Below, in pieces: positions 21,296 to 32,615 of a stretch of 64,000 nucleotides of DNA. The stretch spans positions 124,001-188,000 of the forward strand of contig VCMS01000159.1 of assembly GCA_022539475.1 (NCBI GenBank). The letters are read 5' to 3'. The position numbers were made by a program, and so were the translations under genes. The first letter of the stretch is position 1. The number at the start of each line of letters is the position of its first letter. A model generated the notes under the pieces. The model did not search any database. It was not told where the DNA came from and was given only the letters and a program-made list of their open reading frames with translations. The DNA is from Gracilaria domingensis. Lineage: Eukaryota > Rhodophyta > Florideophyceae > Gracilariales > Gracilariaceae.

Positions 21296-21697
21296 TGCAG
21301 GTATCAGTGAGCCACGACGGCATTCTTCTGTACAGCCTACAGTTGCGTTCTAAGTTGTCTTAGATTCTCTGATCCACATGATCTTGTTGATATTGTTAAG
21401 ACCGGTTGTCACGATTGAAGGAATATAGATGTTCAACCTCGATTAATAATCGCACGATAGCATCTAGGACGCAAACCTGATGACATTGACGCAGTGACAC
21501 ATTAGGGCGTTTCACTCTTGTCTAACCTTTCCCAAATGCGTTTCGGACATCATCAGTAACAGAATGACATCCTCAAGGCGCTCATTGCCTACAGGTTGCA
21601 CCGTTGTAAGGTTCAAATACCATGTGCGCCGAGTCCAAGAGCAGAGGCATTGTGGCTTAACAGCGAATACATACGAGCGATTCTAAACAATCCGATC
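21190..21697. repeat. Duplicated block B, copy 2
   Basis: Partner of 16810-17465; the alignment stops at about 21,697, just left of the outer end of the inverted-arm element. Confidence 0.7.
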
Positions 21698-22050
21698 CTT
21701 TACGACACAGTTTGGTGGTCACATTCCGCGAGCCAAAATCTTAGATAAGGATAATTCTGTGTACGCAGAACTATCGTTCTCCTTTCAAGACCAGCGTTAA
21801 ATTACAAATTACGACATCTCTATCCTCGCAAAGTGAACGCAAAGGAAAAGTTTCCGCACGATTTGCACAAGAGAACTACGACGTTTAAATTGAAACACAC
21901 TCGCAATCTTGTTTCCCAATCTGTGCTTTCTTCTTCTTTTGTGCCATGCATTGATGAGTCAATGTACATCACTGCTTTTCATTTTATGCCACACAAACTT
22001 CTAATTCAATGAACCGCCCATCTTCTTCTCTCCTGCAGCAGCTCAAACTC

Positions 22051-22058
22051 TATATATT
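22051..22058 (+). promoter_or_regulatory. TATA-like box in left arm
   Basis: TATATATT lies 10 bp before an ATG at 22068 and about 300 bp before another at 22361. The same box is conserved in the right arm (about 26,838-26,846, minus), so the arms may each carry an outward-to-inward promoter. Confidence 0.4.
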
Positions 22059-22067
22059 TGTCCCACC

Positions 22068-22364
22068 ATGGAGCCAGAAGCCTCTACATCGCTGCTCTGT
22101 CACCAAGCCACATCTCTCACCCCTGGTTTGCACCGTCTCAACTCCCAACGTTGTTGTTTCTCCTCCCCACTCTTGAAACACAACACGCACCCAACAATCA
22201 CCTCGCCCCCCCCCCCCCGGAAACCTTTGGAACTGGCATCTTCTCTGGAATTTTGTCACTCTTCGACTTTCTTCCACACTCTTGTTCATCAGACACCCAT
22301 CTCTGTCTCTGTTGGACGTTTTTCTGCACAGTTTCTTTCCTTTTCTATCACACTACCATCATGA
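22068..22364 (+). CDS. Arm ORF, doubtful (98 codons)
   Basis: A Pro/Ser/Thr-rich frame starting MEPEASTSLLCHQA, preserved in the right arm as 26529-26828 (99 codons). A second frame (22058-22471, mirrored by 26422-26838) is equally preserved, because the only indel between arms here is three bases. Preservation therefore reflects high arm identity rather than proof of coding. Such C/T-rich stretches resemble untranslated leaders of this genome. A third option is a 36-codon frame beginning MKSNSDLAFLVWDILIWL. Confidence 0.2.
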   Translation: MEPEASTSLLCHQATSLTPGLHRLNSQRCCFSSPLLKHNTHPTITSPPPPRKPLELASSLEFCHSSTFFHTLVHQTPISVSVGRFSAQFLSFSITLPS

Positions 22365-22689
22365 AATCGAACTCTGACCTGGCTTTTCTAGTGTGGGACA
22401 TACTCATTTGGCTTCGCTGTTTCCCTCGCGTATTTAAAGAATGGTTCTTGGACCCTACGGTTTGGCTATGACTCTTTCGCTTCATGACTCGTACTTTTTG
22501 GATCTTGCCCTCCGGATCTCGCTCTAAGGATTTCTCTGGCTCGCTTAACTTCTGACTCTTTTTTCTTCTGACTGATATATTTCTAGCTGTTTCTCAATGG
22601 AATTCTTTGGCAGTTGCTTTTTTGACTTCAGCTCTCTCTATGATTCTTACTCTTGGAATCTTGCGCTCTTTGCGTCTTAATTTTTCTTG

Positions 22690-22822
22690 TGGCTTAAACT
22701 TGGATACTTTGGAAACATAGAAGCTGGGAAAACTTGGATAGTTTGGAAACATTGATACTTGGGAAACTTGGATATTTTGGAAACTTGGATACTTTGGAAA
22801 CTTGGATACTTTGGAAACTTGG
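22690..22822 (+). repeat. 17-bp minisatellite
   Basis: About six imperfect copies of a unit like AACTTGGATACTTTGGA. The right arm has only about two copies (near 26,145-26,215), so copy number changed after the arms formed. Confidence 0.8.
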
Positions 22823-23011
22823 CGGCTTTAAATCTGGGCTTTAATCAACAAACAAACAAACAAAACAAAACAACATAACAACAAAAGAACAAACAAAAAA
22901 TCTTCAAGTGTCAATATTAACAATTGGAAATATGAAACCTCCACCAAACAACTTGGAATCTTTAGATCTGGGTGTTAATCAACCAACCAACAATCTTCAA
23001 GTCTCAACGTT

Positions 23012-23127
23012 AACAACTTGAAGTCTTACAACCTCGGTCAACTTGGAGTAAATGTAAACTACAACTTGATCAAGTTGAAATTTACATTCACTCCAAGTTG
23101 ACCGAGGTTGTAAGAATTTAAGTTGTT
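23012..23127. repeat. 58-bp-arm hairpin in left arm
   Basis: Arms 23012-23069 and 23070-23127 pair with no loop and about five mismatches. The equivalent hairpin in the right arm is 25782-25893; see findings for the matched differences. Confidence 0.9.
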
Positions 23128-23424
23128 AACTTTGAATGTGTTCAGCTTTCAGCTTTCATGTTCAACAGTTCGTGCATCTGAGGCGGAATGTGGCCAAAGC
23201 AACCTCCGCGGTCCATGTCGAGCGCCTCGAATGCTCGCAGGGTTTACGCTTCAACTCTACTGTAAGTACAGCCTCAAACTTTCTCTCAAGGACCTTGAGT
23301 CAAGGGGCTGCACGTCGTGTTGGACGTTTTGGCGGGAACGTCGACCAGCCCCATGCCCGAAGGGTGAGGAAAAATCGTCACCTTTTTTCCTGGGTGAGTT
23401 CGTGTGATTTGGGGACAAGAACAA

Positions 23425-23477
23425 GGAGAGCTCACCCGGCTTGGGGAGAGCTCACCCGGCTTGGGGTGAGCTCACCC
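23425..23477 (+). repeat. 20-bp tandem repeat
   Basis: About 2.6 copies of GGAGAGCTCACCCGGCTTGG. Nearby GGTGA/TCACC pairs recall a similar cluster at 61.04-61.21 kb. Confidence 0.8.
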
Positions 23478-23540
23478 AAATTATCACCCGCAACCTTCGT
23501 CGTTATCACCCAAGTGAAGTTGCAATGAATGCCCATCACG

Positions 23541-24665
23541 ATCTGAGGCCATCGCCGCGTCAATCTCCCGCCGTCATCGCAACCACCTGACGTTCCTCGC
23601 GCCCCACCTCAACGCACCAACCCACAGCATTGTGCCCCCGCTGCCGCGCCGCCGCCGCCTTGCTCCGCGCCCAAAGCCCAATGGCTCTGCAACACCTGCC
23701 ACAAGCAGCCGCCGGCTCGCGCCGCCGGCCAGCTCACCGCCTGTTCGCGCTGTCGCCTCGCGCGCCACCGCAGCCCCATCCGCAACCAGCGCCACGCCGC
23801 GCACCACGCCACGCTCTGTGAGCGCATAGACGCGCCCTGCAGCCACTTCCATGACACCACCGACAGCCGGCAGCACGTGCTCGTGCGCGCCAAGCGGGCG
23901 TACGAGCCCGAGCACCTGGCGGAGGAGTACGCCGTGGTGCCGCTGCCAGAGAAGGCATTGTCGCACCGCCTGGAGATCCTGCGCCTCAACGCGCGCGATC
24001 GCATGCGCATCCGCGAGACCGCGCCGCTCAAGCGGCAGCACCTGCGCAGGGACACCCAGTTCGTGGCGTTCGTCGCCCATTGGCTGCTCCGCCAACAGGG
24101 CCTACTGGACCCGATGCGCCGCCACGAGCGCCCGCAGTACGGACAGTGGTTGTACGGGGACGCCGACTGCTTGGCCGACGTTTTCGTGCCCACGGACGCG
24201 GAGCTGCACGATGCCCGACCTATCATTTCTTCTGCGCTCTGCATTGTCAACCTGCGCCTGCTTGCAAGCCCCGCTGTGGTTGCCGAGCGCATGGCGGAGC
24301 AAGAGGCGATGCCGGAGCGGTACTCGGACGTCTTTGCAGCGGAGGTACCCCGTGCTGCTGCTGCCATTGCTCAACCCCGAGTCGCTCACGAGCACGTGCA
24401 TGATGCGTCTGCGCCGCGTCATCAGGCGGACGCGGACGTGATGCTTTTCTTCTGCGGAAAACTACTCATAGCGTGCCGGCCGCAAAGGAACGCTTGGCGA
24501 AGCGGCTTGGTGCCACTGAGCAGTATCACCGCGAGCTCTTCAGCTTTTAGTCAACGTAGTCAAAGACTTACGAAGAACTTTTCAATGGTCGTACGCAACT
24601 TGCGTACTGCGCCGACTTTCTACGATGGCGACGATCGTCAGCATTTCTGTGTGTATCGGGCCTGA
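23541..24665 (+). pseudogene. MYND-finger protein relic with unknown C-terminal module
   Basis: Open from a stop at about 23,541 to 24,665 but with no ATG in frame before the conserved part. Near 23,690-23,825 it reads CNTCHKQP...LTACSRCRLARHRSPIRNQRH..HHATLC. This fits the MYND zinc-finger spacing, except that two cysteines expected in the second half are arginine (TGC to CGC would do it). After it come about 260 residues with LEILRLNARDRMRIRE, then the HDASAPRHQADADVMLFF module shared with two other loci here. GC is high compared with the arms. Loss of zinc ligands and of a start suggest a dying captured gene. Confidence 0.45.
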
Positions 24666-25165
24666 CATATGGCACTTCCGACCTCCTGCTGTGCTTCACG
24701 AACCAGAGTGCAACCACTCGATGTCGACACCGACTTTGAACACAGCCTTGTACGGCGTGCCTTGGGGAGGATGCGTTTTTGCTTGTGTCGCGGATACGGA
24801 GCTGGATTTGGAAACCTGGTTCAACTCTACCCACTACGCAAAACCTTTCAATCCGATACACGTAATTACAAGTAAGCAATAGAGCAACGTGCAAGCCATA
24901 GTTGTTGACGATCATCGGGATGGAACTGAAGTGTTGACGGTTGCTGGTAATGATGGCAACGCTAACTTTAACACATCAGCGCGTGCTAGAAAACGAGCGC
25001 TGCGTTCACGACAGCAACACAAGCTACGTGGAGAAGCAAGCGATATGCTGTCTTGCTGGCTCGAAGCGACAGCGAGCGACTCGCAGTGAGGGTGCGGGCC
25101 GACGATGAGGATTCACGTTTGGAACAGTTATCAGTTGGTAGCTTACCCGCCTTGGTGTACCATTG

Positions 25166-25503
25166 CTAAAAGATTAGATTGCTTAAGAACTCTAGTATCG
25201 AGTACGCCTCTGCTTGCGCCTCGTGACGCGGAGCAGATGCGTCATGCTCGAAAACGGTAGTCAACGGCTCAGGATTGAATGCTGCAGGAGCACAGGGTTC
25301 TTCCGCTGCGAGGAGTCCAAATATCGCCCTAGCATAGCCATCTCCTGCTCCATACGCTCGGCGCCTATACCGGGCCGTGAGAGCAAGCGGAACTGCACAA
25401 TGCAAAGCGGCAGAACAAAATTGGACGACGTCGGTGTGTCATTTAATGACACACCGACGTCATCCAGCGCCGTGCCAGTAGGGGCAAAAACGTCGCTGCT
25501 CAC
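25166..25503 (-). pseudogene. Inverted partial copy of the MYND-relic C-terminal module
   Basis: Two overlapping minus-strand frames (25261-25503 and 25166-25405) carry DVFAPTG...LCIVQFRLLSRPG and then FEHDASAPRHEAQAEAYSIL, matching the plus-strand relic near 24,180-24,440. A frameshift separates them. A 21-bp-arm palindrome (25423-25465) interrupts the match and encodes much the same peptide on both strands. Confidence 0.5.
25423..25465. repeat. 21-bp-arm palindrome
   Basis: Arms 25423-25443 and 25445-25465 pair around one base with a single mismatch. Both strands read DDVGVS.NDTPTSS through it. Confidence 0.9.
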
Positions 25504-25744
25504 GTCGGTGATCGATGACCAGGGATGATCGAAAAACCGGAGAAGGTAGAGCGTGCTCCCGATGGTCTTAGGTCAGCGGTAGACATCATCATGACATTCA
25601 CCGCTGATCTCAGACGGTGATCAGCATGAAGTAACAGGTATCTTCAATCAGTAAAACCTACCTTACGCAAGAAAGCTTCCACCAACCCTTAAGCGAGAAC
25701 TAGAAGTTTCACATTACCATAGAAGAAGTTGTGAGATAGTGTGA

Positions 25745-27176
25745 ACTGTTGAAGATGAAAGCTGAAGATAGTCAAAGTTACCAACTTGAAACCTTACAAT
25801 TTCGTTCAGCTTGGAGTAAATGTAAACTTCAACGTGATCAAGCTGTAGTTTACATTTACTCCAAGCTGAACGAAATTGAAAGATTTCAAGTTGTCAAAAT
25901 TGAGACTTAAGATTGTTGGTCGATTAGGGCCCAGATCAAATGATTCCAAGTTGTTTGAGATAGAGATTTCATATTTCCAATTGTTAAGATTGAGACTTGA
26001 AGACTGTTTGTCTGTTTTGTTCTTTTGCTTGTTTGTTTTGTTTGTCTGTTTTGTTCTTTTGTTTGTTTGTTTTGTTTGCCTGTTTTGTTTGTTCGTTTTG
26101 TTTGTTCGTCTCGTTTGTTTGTTGATTAAACCTCTGATTCAAAGCTTCCAAGTTTCCAAAGTATCCAAGTTTAAAACTTGCCAAGCTTCTATGTTTCCAA
26201 AGTATCCAAGTTTAAGCCACAAGAAAAATTAAGACGCAAAGAGCGCAAGATTCCAAGAGTAAGAATCATAGAGAGAGCTGAAGTCAAAAAAGCAACTGCC
26301 AAAGAATTCCATTGAGAAACAGCTAGAAATATATCAGTCAGAAGTTAAGCGAGCCAGAGAAATCCTTAGAGCGAGATCCGGAGGGCAAGATCCGAAAAGT
26401 ACGAGTCATGAAGCGAAAGAGTCATAGCCAAACCGTAGGGTCCAAGAACCATTCTTTAAATACGCGAGGGAAACAGCGAAGCCAAATGAGTATGTCCCAC
26501 ACTAGAAAAGCCAGGTCAGAGTTCGATTTCATGATGGCAGTGTGATAGAAAAGGAAAGAAACTGTGCAGAAAAACGTCCAACAGAGACAGAGATGGGTGT
26601 CTGATGAACAAGAGTGTGGAAGAAAGTCGAAGAGTGACAAACTTCCAGAGAAGATGCCAGTTCCAAAGGTTTCCGGGAGGGAGGGGGGGGCGAGGTGATT
26701 GTTGGGTGCGTGTTGTGTTTCAAGAGAGGGGAAGAGAAACAACAACGTTGGGAGTTGAGACGGTGCAAACCAGGGGTGAGAGATGTGGCTTGGTGACAGA
26801 GCAGCGATGTAGAGGCTTCTGGCTCCATGGTGGGACAAATATATAGAGTTTGAGCTGCTGCAGGAGAGAAGAAGATGGGCGGTTCATTGAATTAGAAGTT
26901 TGTGTGGCATAAAATGAAAAGCAGTGATGTACATTGACTCATCAATGCATGGCACAAAAGAAGAAGAAAGCACAGATTGGGAAACAAGATTGCGAGTATG
27001 TTTCAATTTGAACGTCGTAGTTTTCTTGTGCAAATCGTTTGGAAAACGTTTCCTTTGCATTCACTTTGCAAGGATAGTGTTGAGATGTAGTAATTTAACG
27101 ATGGTGTTGAAAAGGAAATGATACTTTGCGTACGCACAAGTATCGCTACGTGAGAATTTGGCTTTCGGATTGTGCC
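25745..27176 (-). repeat. Right inverted arm
   Basis: Inverted copy of 21720-23165. It has fewer minisatellite units, a longer T/G-rich run (about 25,998-26,125) and its own version of the inner hairpin. Confidence 0.85.
25782..25893. repeat. 56-bp-arm hairpin in right arm
   Basis: Arms 25782-25837 and 25838-25893 pair with no loop and about five mismatches. It is the counterpart of 23012-23127. Confidence 0.9.
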
Positions 27177-28228
27177 GTCTGAACATTAGTCATGAATAGC
27201 CTTTTGGTTGTTCCGCTTTTCATCTGGCAGGTGCGCGCCCACGATCGATGTCAATTCGCCCAGCTCACCGATTGCAAGGCGTTCTACCGCTGTCGAAGTC
27301 GATCTGTTCCAATGCAGCCTCGTCGATTAGGGGTGTAGATATTCATACAATGTCTTCAAATTCAAGAAACTTGTTCAAGAGATCTGCCTCTGGCCCTGTG
27401 CGGGAAGCTCGCACTTGTGCAGCTGTAGATGCTGGTTTTCATCCTGGAAAATGGCGACTTTGGGGAAGTGCTTCAGACACCAGGTTCGTCTATTTCAAAC
27501 GGCATCTATTCTCGGTATCATAGAGCGAGCCGTCAAATTCCATACGTGTCTAAGGTAGAGAGGTAAGACAACCGCTTCTTTAGCTAGGGCGCCAACATGA
27601 AAGGCGGCTATGGGTCAAGAGAGTAATGAATTTTCTCGTGAAAGGGGGCTTCTTTCAACAGAAATGATCTGCACAACATAGGAATCAGACTGGTGCGCCC
27701 GTATTAGAAAGAGAAAGAGAGAGAGAGTTGATCTTGATAATTCTCGCCGTCTAACCCAGAAAAGTTCCAGAACCGTCTTCTCGCATTTGGCGTTTGGGTC
27801 GCGGTGCGCAATACGTTTTCCCGACAGATTTCCGTGTGAGATATCTGCGATGTATGCATCGTACACCATTTGGTACTATATAGAGGTGCAAGGGTACGGC
27901 ATTAACGTAGCCGCTTCTGCATTGGGCCAGGAAGCCTTACTCCGAGCCATGCAGTGAGTCACAAAAATCGGGTATCTTCCCTATCACGCACTCACGCATA
28001 TTCGTTTCTTCAGAACGTGGGACAGTATCGGGTAGAAGATGAGACATCTTTCCCCTCTCGGCCTTCACTTCAAATATTTGACCGTAGTCTTCAACTGCCA
28101 CATATATCTTGCTGTTCTTGACGTTGTAGTAACACAAGCATTCCCCGACAGCCCGTCCAGGGATCGCTCCCCTGATCTCATGACCATTCGGACTTGTCTT
28201 CACACCATTACCAAGATAACATTTTCTT

Positions 28229-28855
28229 CGACCTGGGTGGTAAGTCGTAAAAAGGCCCCCGACTAGCTGCACGCAAGCAGCAGGCCACGAGCTGATCACT
28301 GGGAACGGTCCTACCGATGTTTTCCCTGGCTTTCCCTCCCCATGGTGTGATACATCCAACGGAGGCAACCATGTGGCGGTTTTCTACAGGGTTTTTCTTC
28401 GTAAAAGCTTTTACGCACATGCCTAGGGTCGAAGAACGATGTGAAGCGACTGGCTGCTCCTTTGCCTGGTGTCGCCAAAGAAATGAGGACTGAGTGAAGG
28501 AGAGCCGTCACAACCTCTTGTTCGGCGCAATGAGGTACGTGCAGAGCGCCTTGCCGTGGTGTACCCCTTAGCCGATGACCTCAAGAGGAAGAAGGAAGAG
28601 GTACTACAAAAAGAAGGAGAGATGAAGAGGCTGAATCATCGGTGACGAAATGCTCACGCAGACGAGAGAACACTTTAGAGGTTAATGCTTTTGCTGACAC
28701 GAAGCTCAGTGAGCGTAACACGGTACAAATCAGATTTGTAGTCAGCAGCTACGTTGATAGGGAAAATATTATAAGTGCTGGGGGTCCTTAGCAAAACCCC
28801 ACGTGATACGAGCAATAAGCGTATCACGCTCATAATAAAGAAAGAAGAAGATAAC
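28229..28855 (+). repeat. Old dispersed repeat, copy 1
   Basis: This aligns in direct orientation with 30184-30770 at perhaps 65-70%, beginning at CGACCTGGGTGG and ending in an A/G-rich tail after a GT-rich segment. A 9-bp-arm hairpin (28802-28810/28820-28828) is present only in this copy. The repeat family is unidentified. Confidence 0.6.
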
Positions 28856-30183
28856 ATTTTCTAGCCGATTTGGGATCCACATCCACTGCCCCACCTCTTA
28901 TCATTCCCCAAATCCAACGGGCTACTATTGTTCCATGCGCTCCTCGAAGGAGGCAGTTTGCAACCACATCAGGTGTGGATCGATAAGCTATCGGGGGGAA
29001 ATGGGAGATATGGCGGGAGATTGTAGAGGGTTCTGTTTGGTCCCTTTTCAGAGTGGTATTTATTGTGCGACGGGTTGAGTCGCGACTGCTGTTGATGGTC
29101 AGAGTTTCAGAAGGTCGTTATTACCATCGTGCTCTCATTCTGCAGTGAACGCCTCTCGTGAGGCCGTTCGGCGCCTGTGCGCCGTTCTAACTGCCACCCC
29201 TCGACATGGGTGCTGTTCTACGACACTGACGACTCCGCCAGGGCCGTCAGCGCCCGCCTACCGCGGGAGCTAGAGCCGCTACTCTACGCAATAAACACCG
29301 TCTCTTGCTCGCGTCTCTACACCTCCGACGAGGAGCATATCACCAGGCCTCACTGGTTCACATGACTCAACTTCCAATGCAATGGTCGTAAGCTTCGATG
29401 AGTTGAAAAGAATCTCATCGTCAACAGCACCAGGAAGACTTAAGTCATTCGTCGCGAAGAATTCGAAGGTCAACGAGAACTGAATGACTCGAATGGCGAA
29501 TTGCATCAACGGCACTTCGTACAGAGAAGGTATTCCGAGCCAGTCTGCTTGAGGTACCTCCGAGGATTCTGTCGTTCTCTGCGAAAGGCAGCATGACACC
29601 ACCACCTCGCTCAACAGAAGCTTTTACCACAGCGTAGAAAGATGGTGACAAGCCTGCCATTGTTTAGCTTGCACGGGATTCAGGCAACAGCTGTCGCGGA
29701 AAGAGAGAAGATGGTATGAACACCTCGCAAGATGGAGATCCACTCCGTTGATTCTACTGTATATGAATGTGCAATCTCTCAAGAACGTGATTTAAAGTGC
29801 CTCCGAAGCACTTTATTGAATACTTGATTGGATAAAGATATTGTCAGGATAGGATACGAAGAAGACCACGTTTCATAAGTGGTGCTGTTTATGAAATACT
29901 TTCTCGATAATATCAACTTCTCAGCAGTTCAAAATATTCTGCCTTGAACAGAAAACCAGAAACAGAAACCCAGCTAGAAGGGAAAAAAAGGCCAGCCACT
30001 TGCAAAATGATTCGAAGCCAGCTGGCCTTTTCACTCTGGGATACAGAAAGACAGCTAAAACCTACATTAAAATTGTAACACCTACAGTAGCTTGGTGCAA
30101 CAGATGAATGAATGAACGCAACTAACGACCCGAGAGGTAGTTAAACTCGTCCGAGTGATCGGTCAGCTCGCTGGTCGCCCTCT

Positions 30184-30770
30184 GGACCTGGGTGGCACGT
30201 CGCTAAAATGCCCCCGTTTAGCTGCACCTAAGCAGTAGGTCACGAGCTAGTCATTGGAGCAAGATCCTACCGCCGTTTCCCTGAATTTTTCCCGCTGAAG
30301 GAAGAGCTCCAACGGGGCACTGGAGGGGGGTTTTTCCAGGGCTTGCTCGGACGGACTACACTAGGGTTGGATTACAGTGAAAGGCTACGAACTGGTTCTT
30401 GCACCTGGTTTCGCCGATGATATGAGGATCGGGTGGAAAGAACGTCGCTCATGGTTTCTTCAGTGGCCAATGTGGTACATGCGGAGCTCCTTGTCGTGGT
30501 GTGCCCCTCTGTCGACGGTCTCAAGAGGATGAATGAAGAGAGTAGTGGGAGGAAGAAGGCGGTAAGCGTCGGTAGCAAAACGCCCGCGGTCGGAAACACC
30601 TAAGATATCTCATATTTCTCACCGTAGTCCAGTAAGTGTAGTAAGACCACTTAGTTGTGGTCAGTGGCTGCGATGTAGAGGTATTATAGGTCGTTGGGTC
30701 TTGAGCAAACCAAACGTAGAAGCGTAATTGGCTTCAGCGTTTCTATAAACAGAGAGAGAGAGAACACAAC
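30184..30770 (+). repeat. Old dispersed repeat, copy 2
   Basis: Partner of 28229-28855; ends with a GA-rich run. Confidence 0.6.
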
Positions 30771-31973
30771 TAAACGTGATTTTTGATCTTTAGGACCTTT
30801 GGGGTCTTAGCGTGTATATGATTAAGCCATGGAGCTGTTGACGGTACACTCGTGTGGTCGCCTCGTCCGCGAAGGCGCGTCAACGCCTCCTTACCAAAGA
30901 AAAACCTATGTCGTTCGATGAGCCTGAAAGCATAGTTCAGCATATCGATTTGGTAGCCCACAAGCATCAAAAAATGTTACTGATAATGTCTTTATGAGCA
31001 TCTGCGCAATTGTAAGATGTTGGAGGATACTAACGTGGCACAGGAAGAAAAATATAGTGCCCCCAGTGTCATTACGGAGTTCCACGATTGTGCCATAGAT
31101 GAAGTATCTTTGTTGGTTTACACTTGGCGTGATCAATTAATAAGAAGAGGGAAGCAGATTCCCACCTAAGCGGAAGAGCTGGCCCGCGCAGACTTCTGTC
31201 ATGACGTAGCTACTTTTCAGGTATACCTCATGGTCACTGTCATCAGAGCTGTCAGAATCATACAAACAAGGGTTAGAGTTCCGAGTTGTCCCCAGTCCGC
31301 CAGATCCTCGGCAGCGTTTGAGAGATTGCTGTTGTATTATACTGACACCATGTCTGAGCAGCGATGGCTCCCTGTCGCGGTTAATCACCAACAACCACAA
31401 TTTCCTGTTATCGAAGCGCATGGGACAGCGGCATGACTCGTGGCACGCATCCTCTTTGCCACGACATGACCAAAAGGGCCAAACGTTGGTTAGCTTTGAT
31501 TGGGGAAAAAGTGCACATACACAAGTATACAGGCGCAGTCACGCAGCTCACGTGAGCACATGCATGGGTTGCAAATTCGGCTGCAGCAGCTTGTGCTCGC
31601 GCTTACAGCACTGAGCTCAAACAGATGGCGCAACAAACAAAAGGGGGCGGAATGAGATGTTTGGTTTGCTGATGGGAATGTGCTGTCTGAATGCGAGTGA
31701 AGGAGGAGGAGGAGGCTGCTCGATGGTGACGGTGAGGGACGAGCTGGGGCGCGTAGGAGGTGCGCTACTATTGATGAGGTGAAGTATGATTTTAAATATG
31801 AGTGGTTACGGTCTTTTTGAATGGTCAAAAGGGCGCGTTTTATTGCGGGTTTTGGATCAGAAGATTGCGGGCGAAAAATGTGACTATTTCGAAACGATAG
31901 GACAATGAAGAACAAGTGGGAAAAAAGTATTCACAAGAAAAAAAAAGGATTCGAGCATCTGGTACACGAGGGG

Positions 31974-32615
31974 TTACATCAAACAGAACTGATGCGTGTA
32001 TGCTAGGGTGATGAAGAAACCTATGATTCCCTCGACTTCGGGGAAAGTAGGTTGAGAAGACATCATCGAGGGCATCATGGTATCGTCGGGACTCTCCATC
32101 GGTTCTTCAGGGGATATGGTGGGCTCATCAGTCGAAATGAGCTCGATACCCATATGCATGCCCATCATCTCCGGACAAGTGCCAAACTTCATGCGTTCGA
32201 GCATCATGGCCATGTCAGAGACAGAATCGACAAAGCTGACGCGGGTAGGGCCGTTCAGAAAGAAGGTTTCCCGTGCCATCATTTGCATGGCGTTGCATTC
32301 GGACGCGTTGGTGGTGCTCATCTCCGGCAGATGGATGATGAAGGGGAGAACGGGAGCCGGTCTGAAATGGAAGACCAGTCGCTTGGGGCATGTGGTGGGG
32401 GACGGAACATGAGACGGAGTGTACACCATGACGGTCATGAAGAGCTCAAAGGTTTGACGCGCGACCATGGGCGACGCGGGGCAGGAATCAAACAAGATGA
32501 ACTGTCGTTGCAGAAGCGACGAGCGGAACGGAAACGTTTGCGGCGGACAGGTCTGTGCGCCAGCTACGGCGAAGAAGAGCGCGGCGACAAAGAAAGCGTT
32601 GAGGGAAGAGATCAT
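31974..32615 (-). CDS. Small secreted Met-rich protein, 213 aa
   Basis: I choose the Met at 32615 because it begins a clean signal peptide (MISSLNAFFVAALFFAVAGA) and lies about 90 bp after a TATAAAT box. The open frame further upstream (to 33209) is GC-rich Ala/Arg sequence and unlikely to be coding. The mature part starts QTCPPQTFPF, has six or so cysteines, one N-glycosylation site (NAS) and many Met residues (MMLERMKFG, EMMGMHMG), followed by an acidic Ser/Pro tail and a hydrophobic end. No family was recognised; an apoplast or cell-wall location is likely from the signal peptide. Confidence 0.65.
   Translation of the reverse strand: MISSLNAFFVAALFFAVAGAQTCPPQTFPFRSSLLQRQFILFDSCPASPMVARQTFELFMTVMVYTPSHVPSPTTCPKRLVFHFRPAPVLPFIIHLPEMSTTNASECNAMQMMARETFFLNGPTRVSFVDSVSDMAMMLERMKFGTCPEMMGMHMGIELISTDEPTISPEEPMESPDDTMMPSMMSSQPTFPEVEGIIGFFITLAYTHQFCLM

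Larger units (their letters stand above)
21720..23165 (+). repeat. Left inverted arm
   Basis: Paired with 25745-27176. In order it contains a TATATATT box (22051-22058), a C/T-rich leader, two overlapping short frames, a minisatellite, an A/C-rich run and a 58-bp-arm hairpin. Confidence 0.85.
21715..27180. mobile_element. 5.4-kb element with long inverted arms (foldback type, non-autonomous)
   Basis: The left arm (about 21,720-23,165) and right arm (about 25,745-27,176) are inverted copies of each other. They are nearly identical over the promoter-like centre and more diverged toward both ends. The 2.6-kb core holds gene scraps (MYND relic, ankyrin scrap, copies of the HDASA module) and no transposase. 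Outer limits are approximate; the left limit coincides with the end of duplicated block B, as expected if the element inserted there. No clean target duplication was found. A large inverted duplication without transposition is the alternative. Confidence 0.65.
27180..31973. other. Gene-poor stretch
   Basis: Only short frames occur. The longest are a 143-codon minus frame at 27937-28368 and a 111-codon minus frame at 29279-29614; neither shows a known domain or signal peptide. One pair of old repeats (28229-28855 and 30184-30770) is the only clear structure. Confidence 0.45.

Noticed and set aside
22700-22900. Tandem repeat tract as a CRISPR-like array
   Set aside because: Units abut without spacers, and the context is eukaryotic; it is a minisatellite.
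28229-30770. The two old repeats as terminal repeats of one element
   Set aside because: Their ends are ragged, no coding remains lie between them, and no target duplication was visible.
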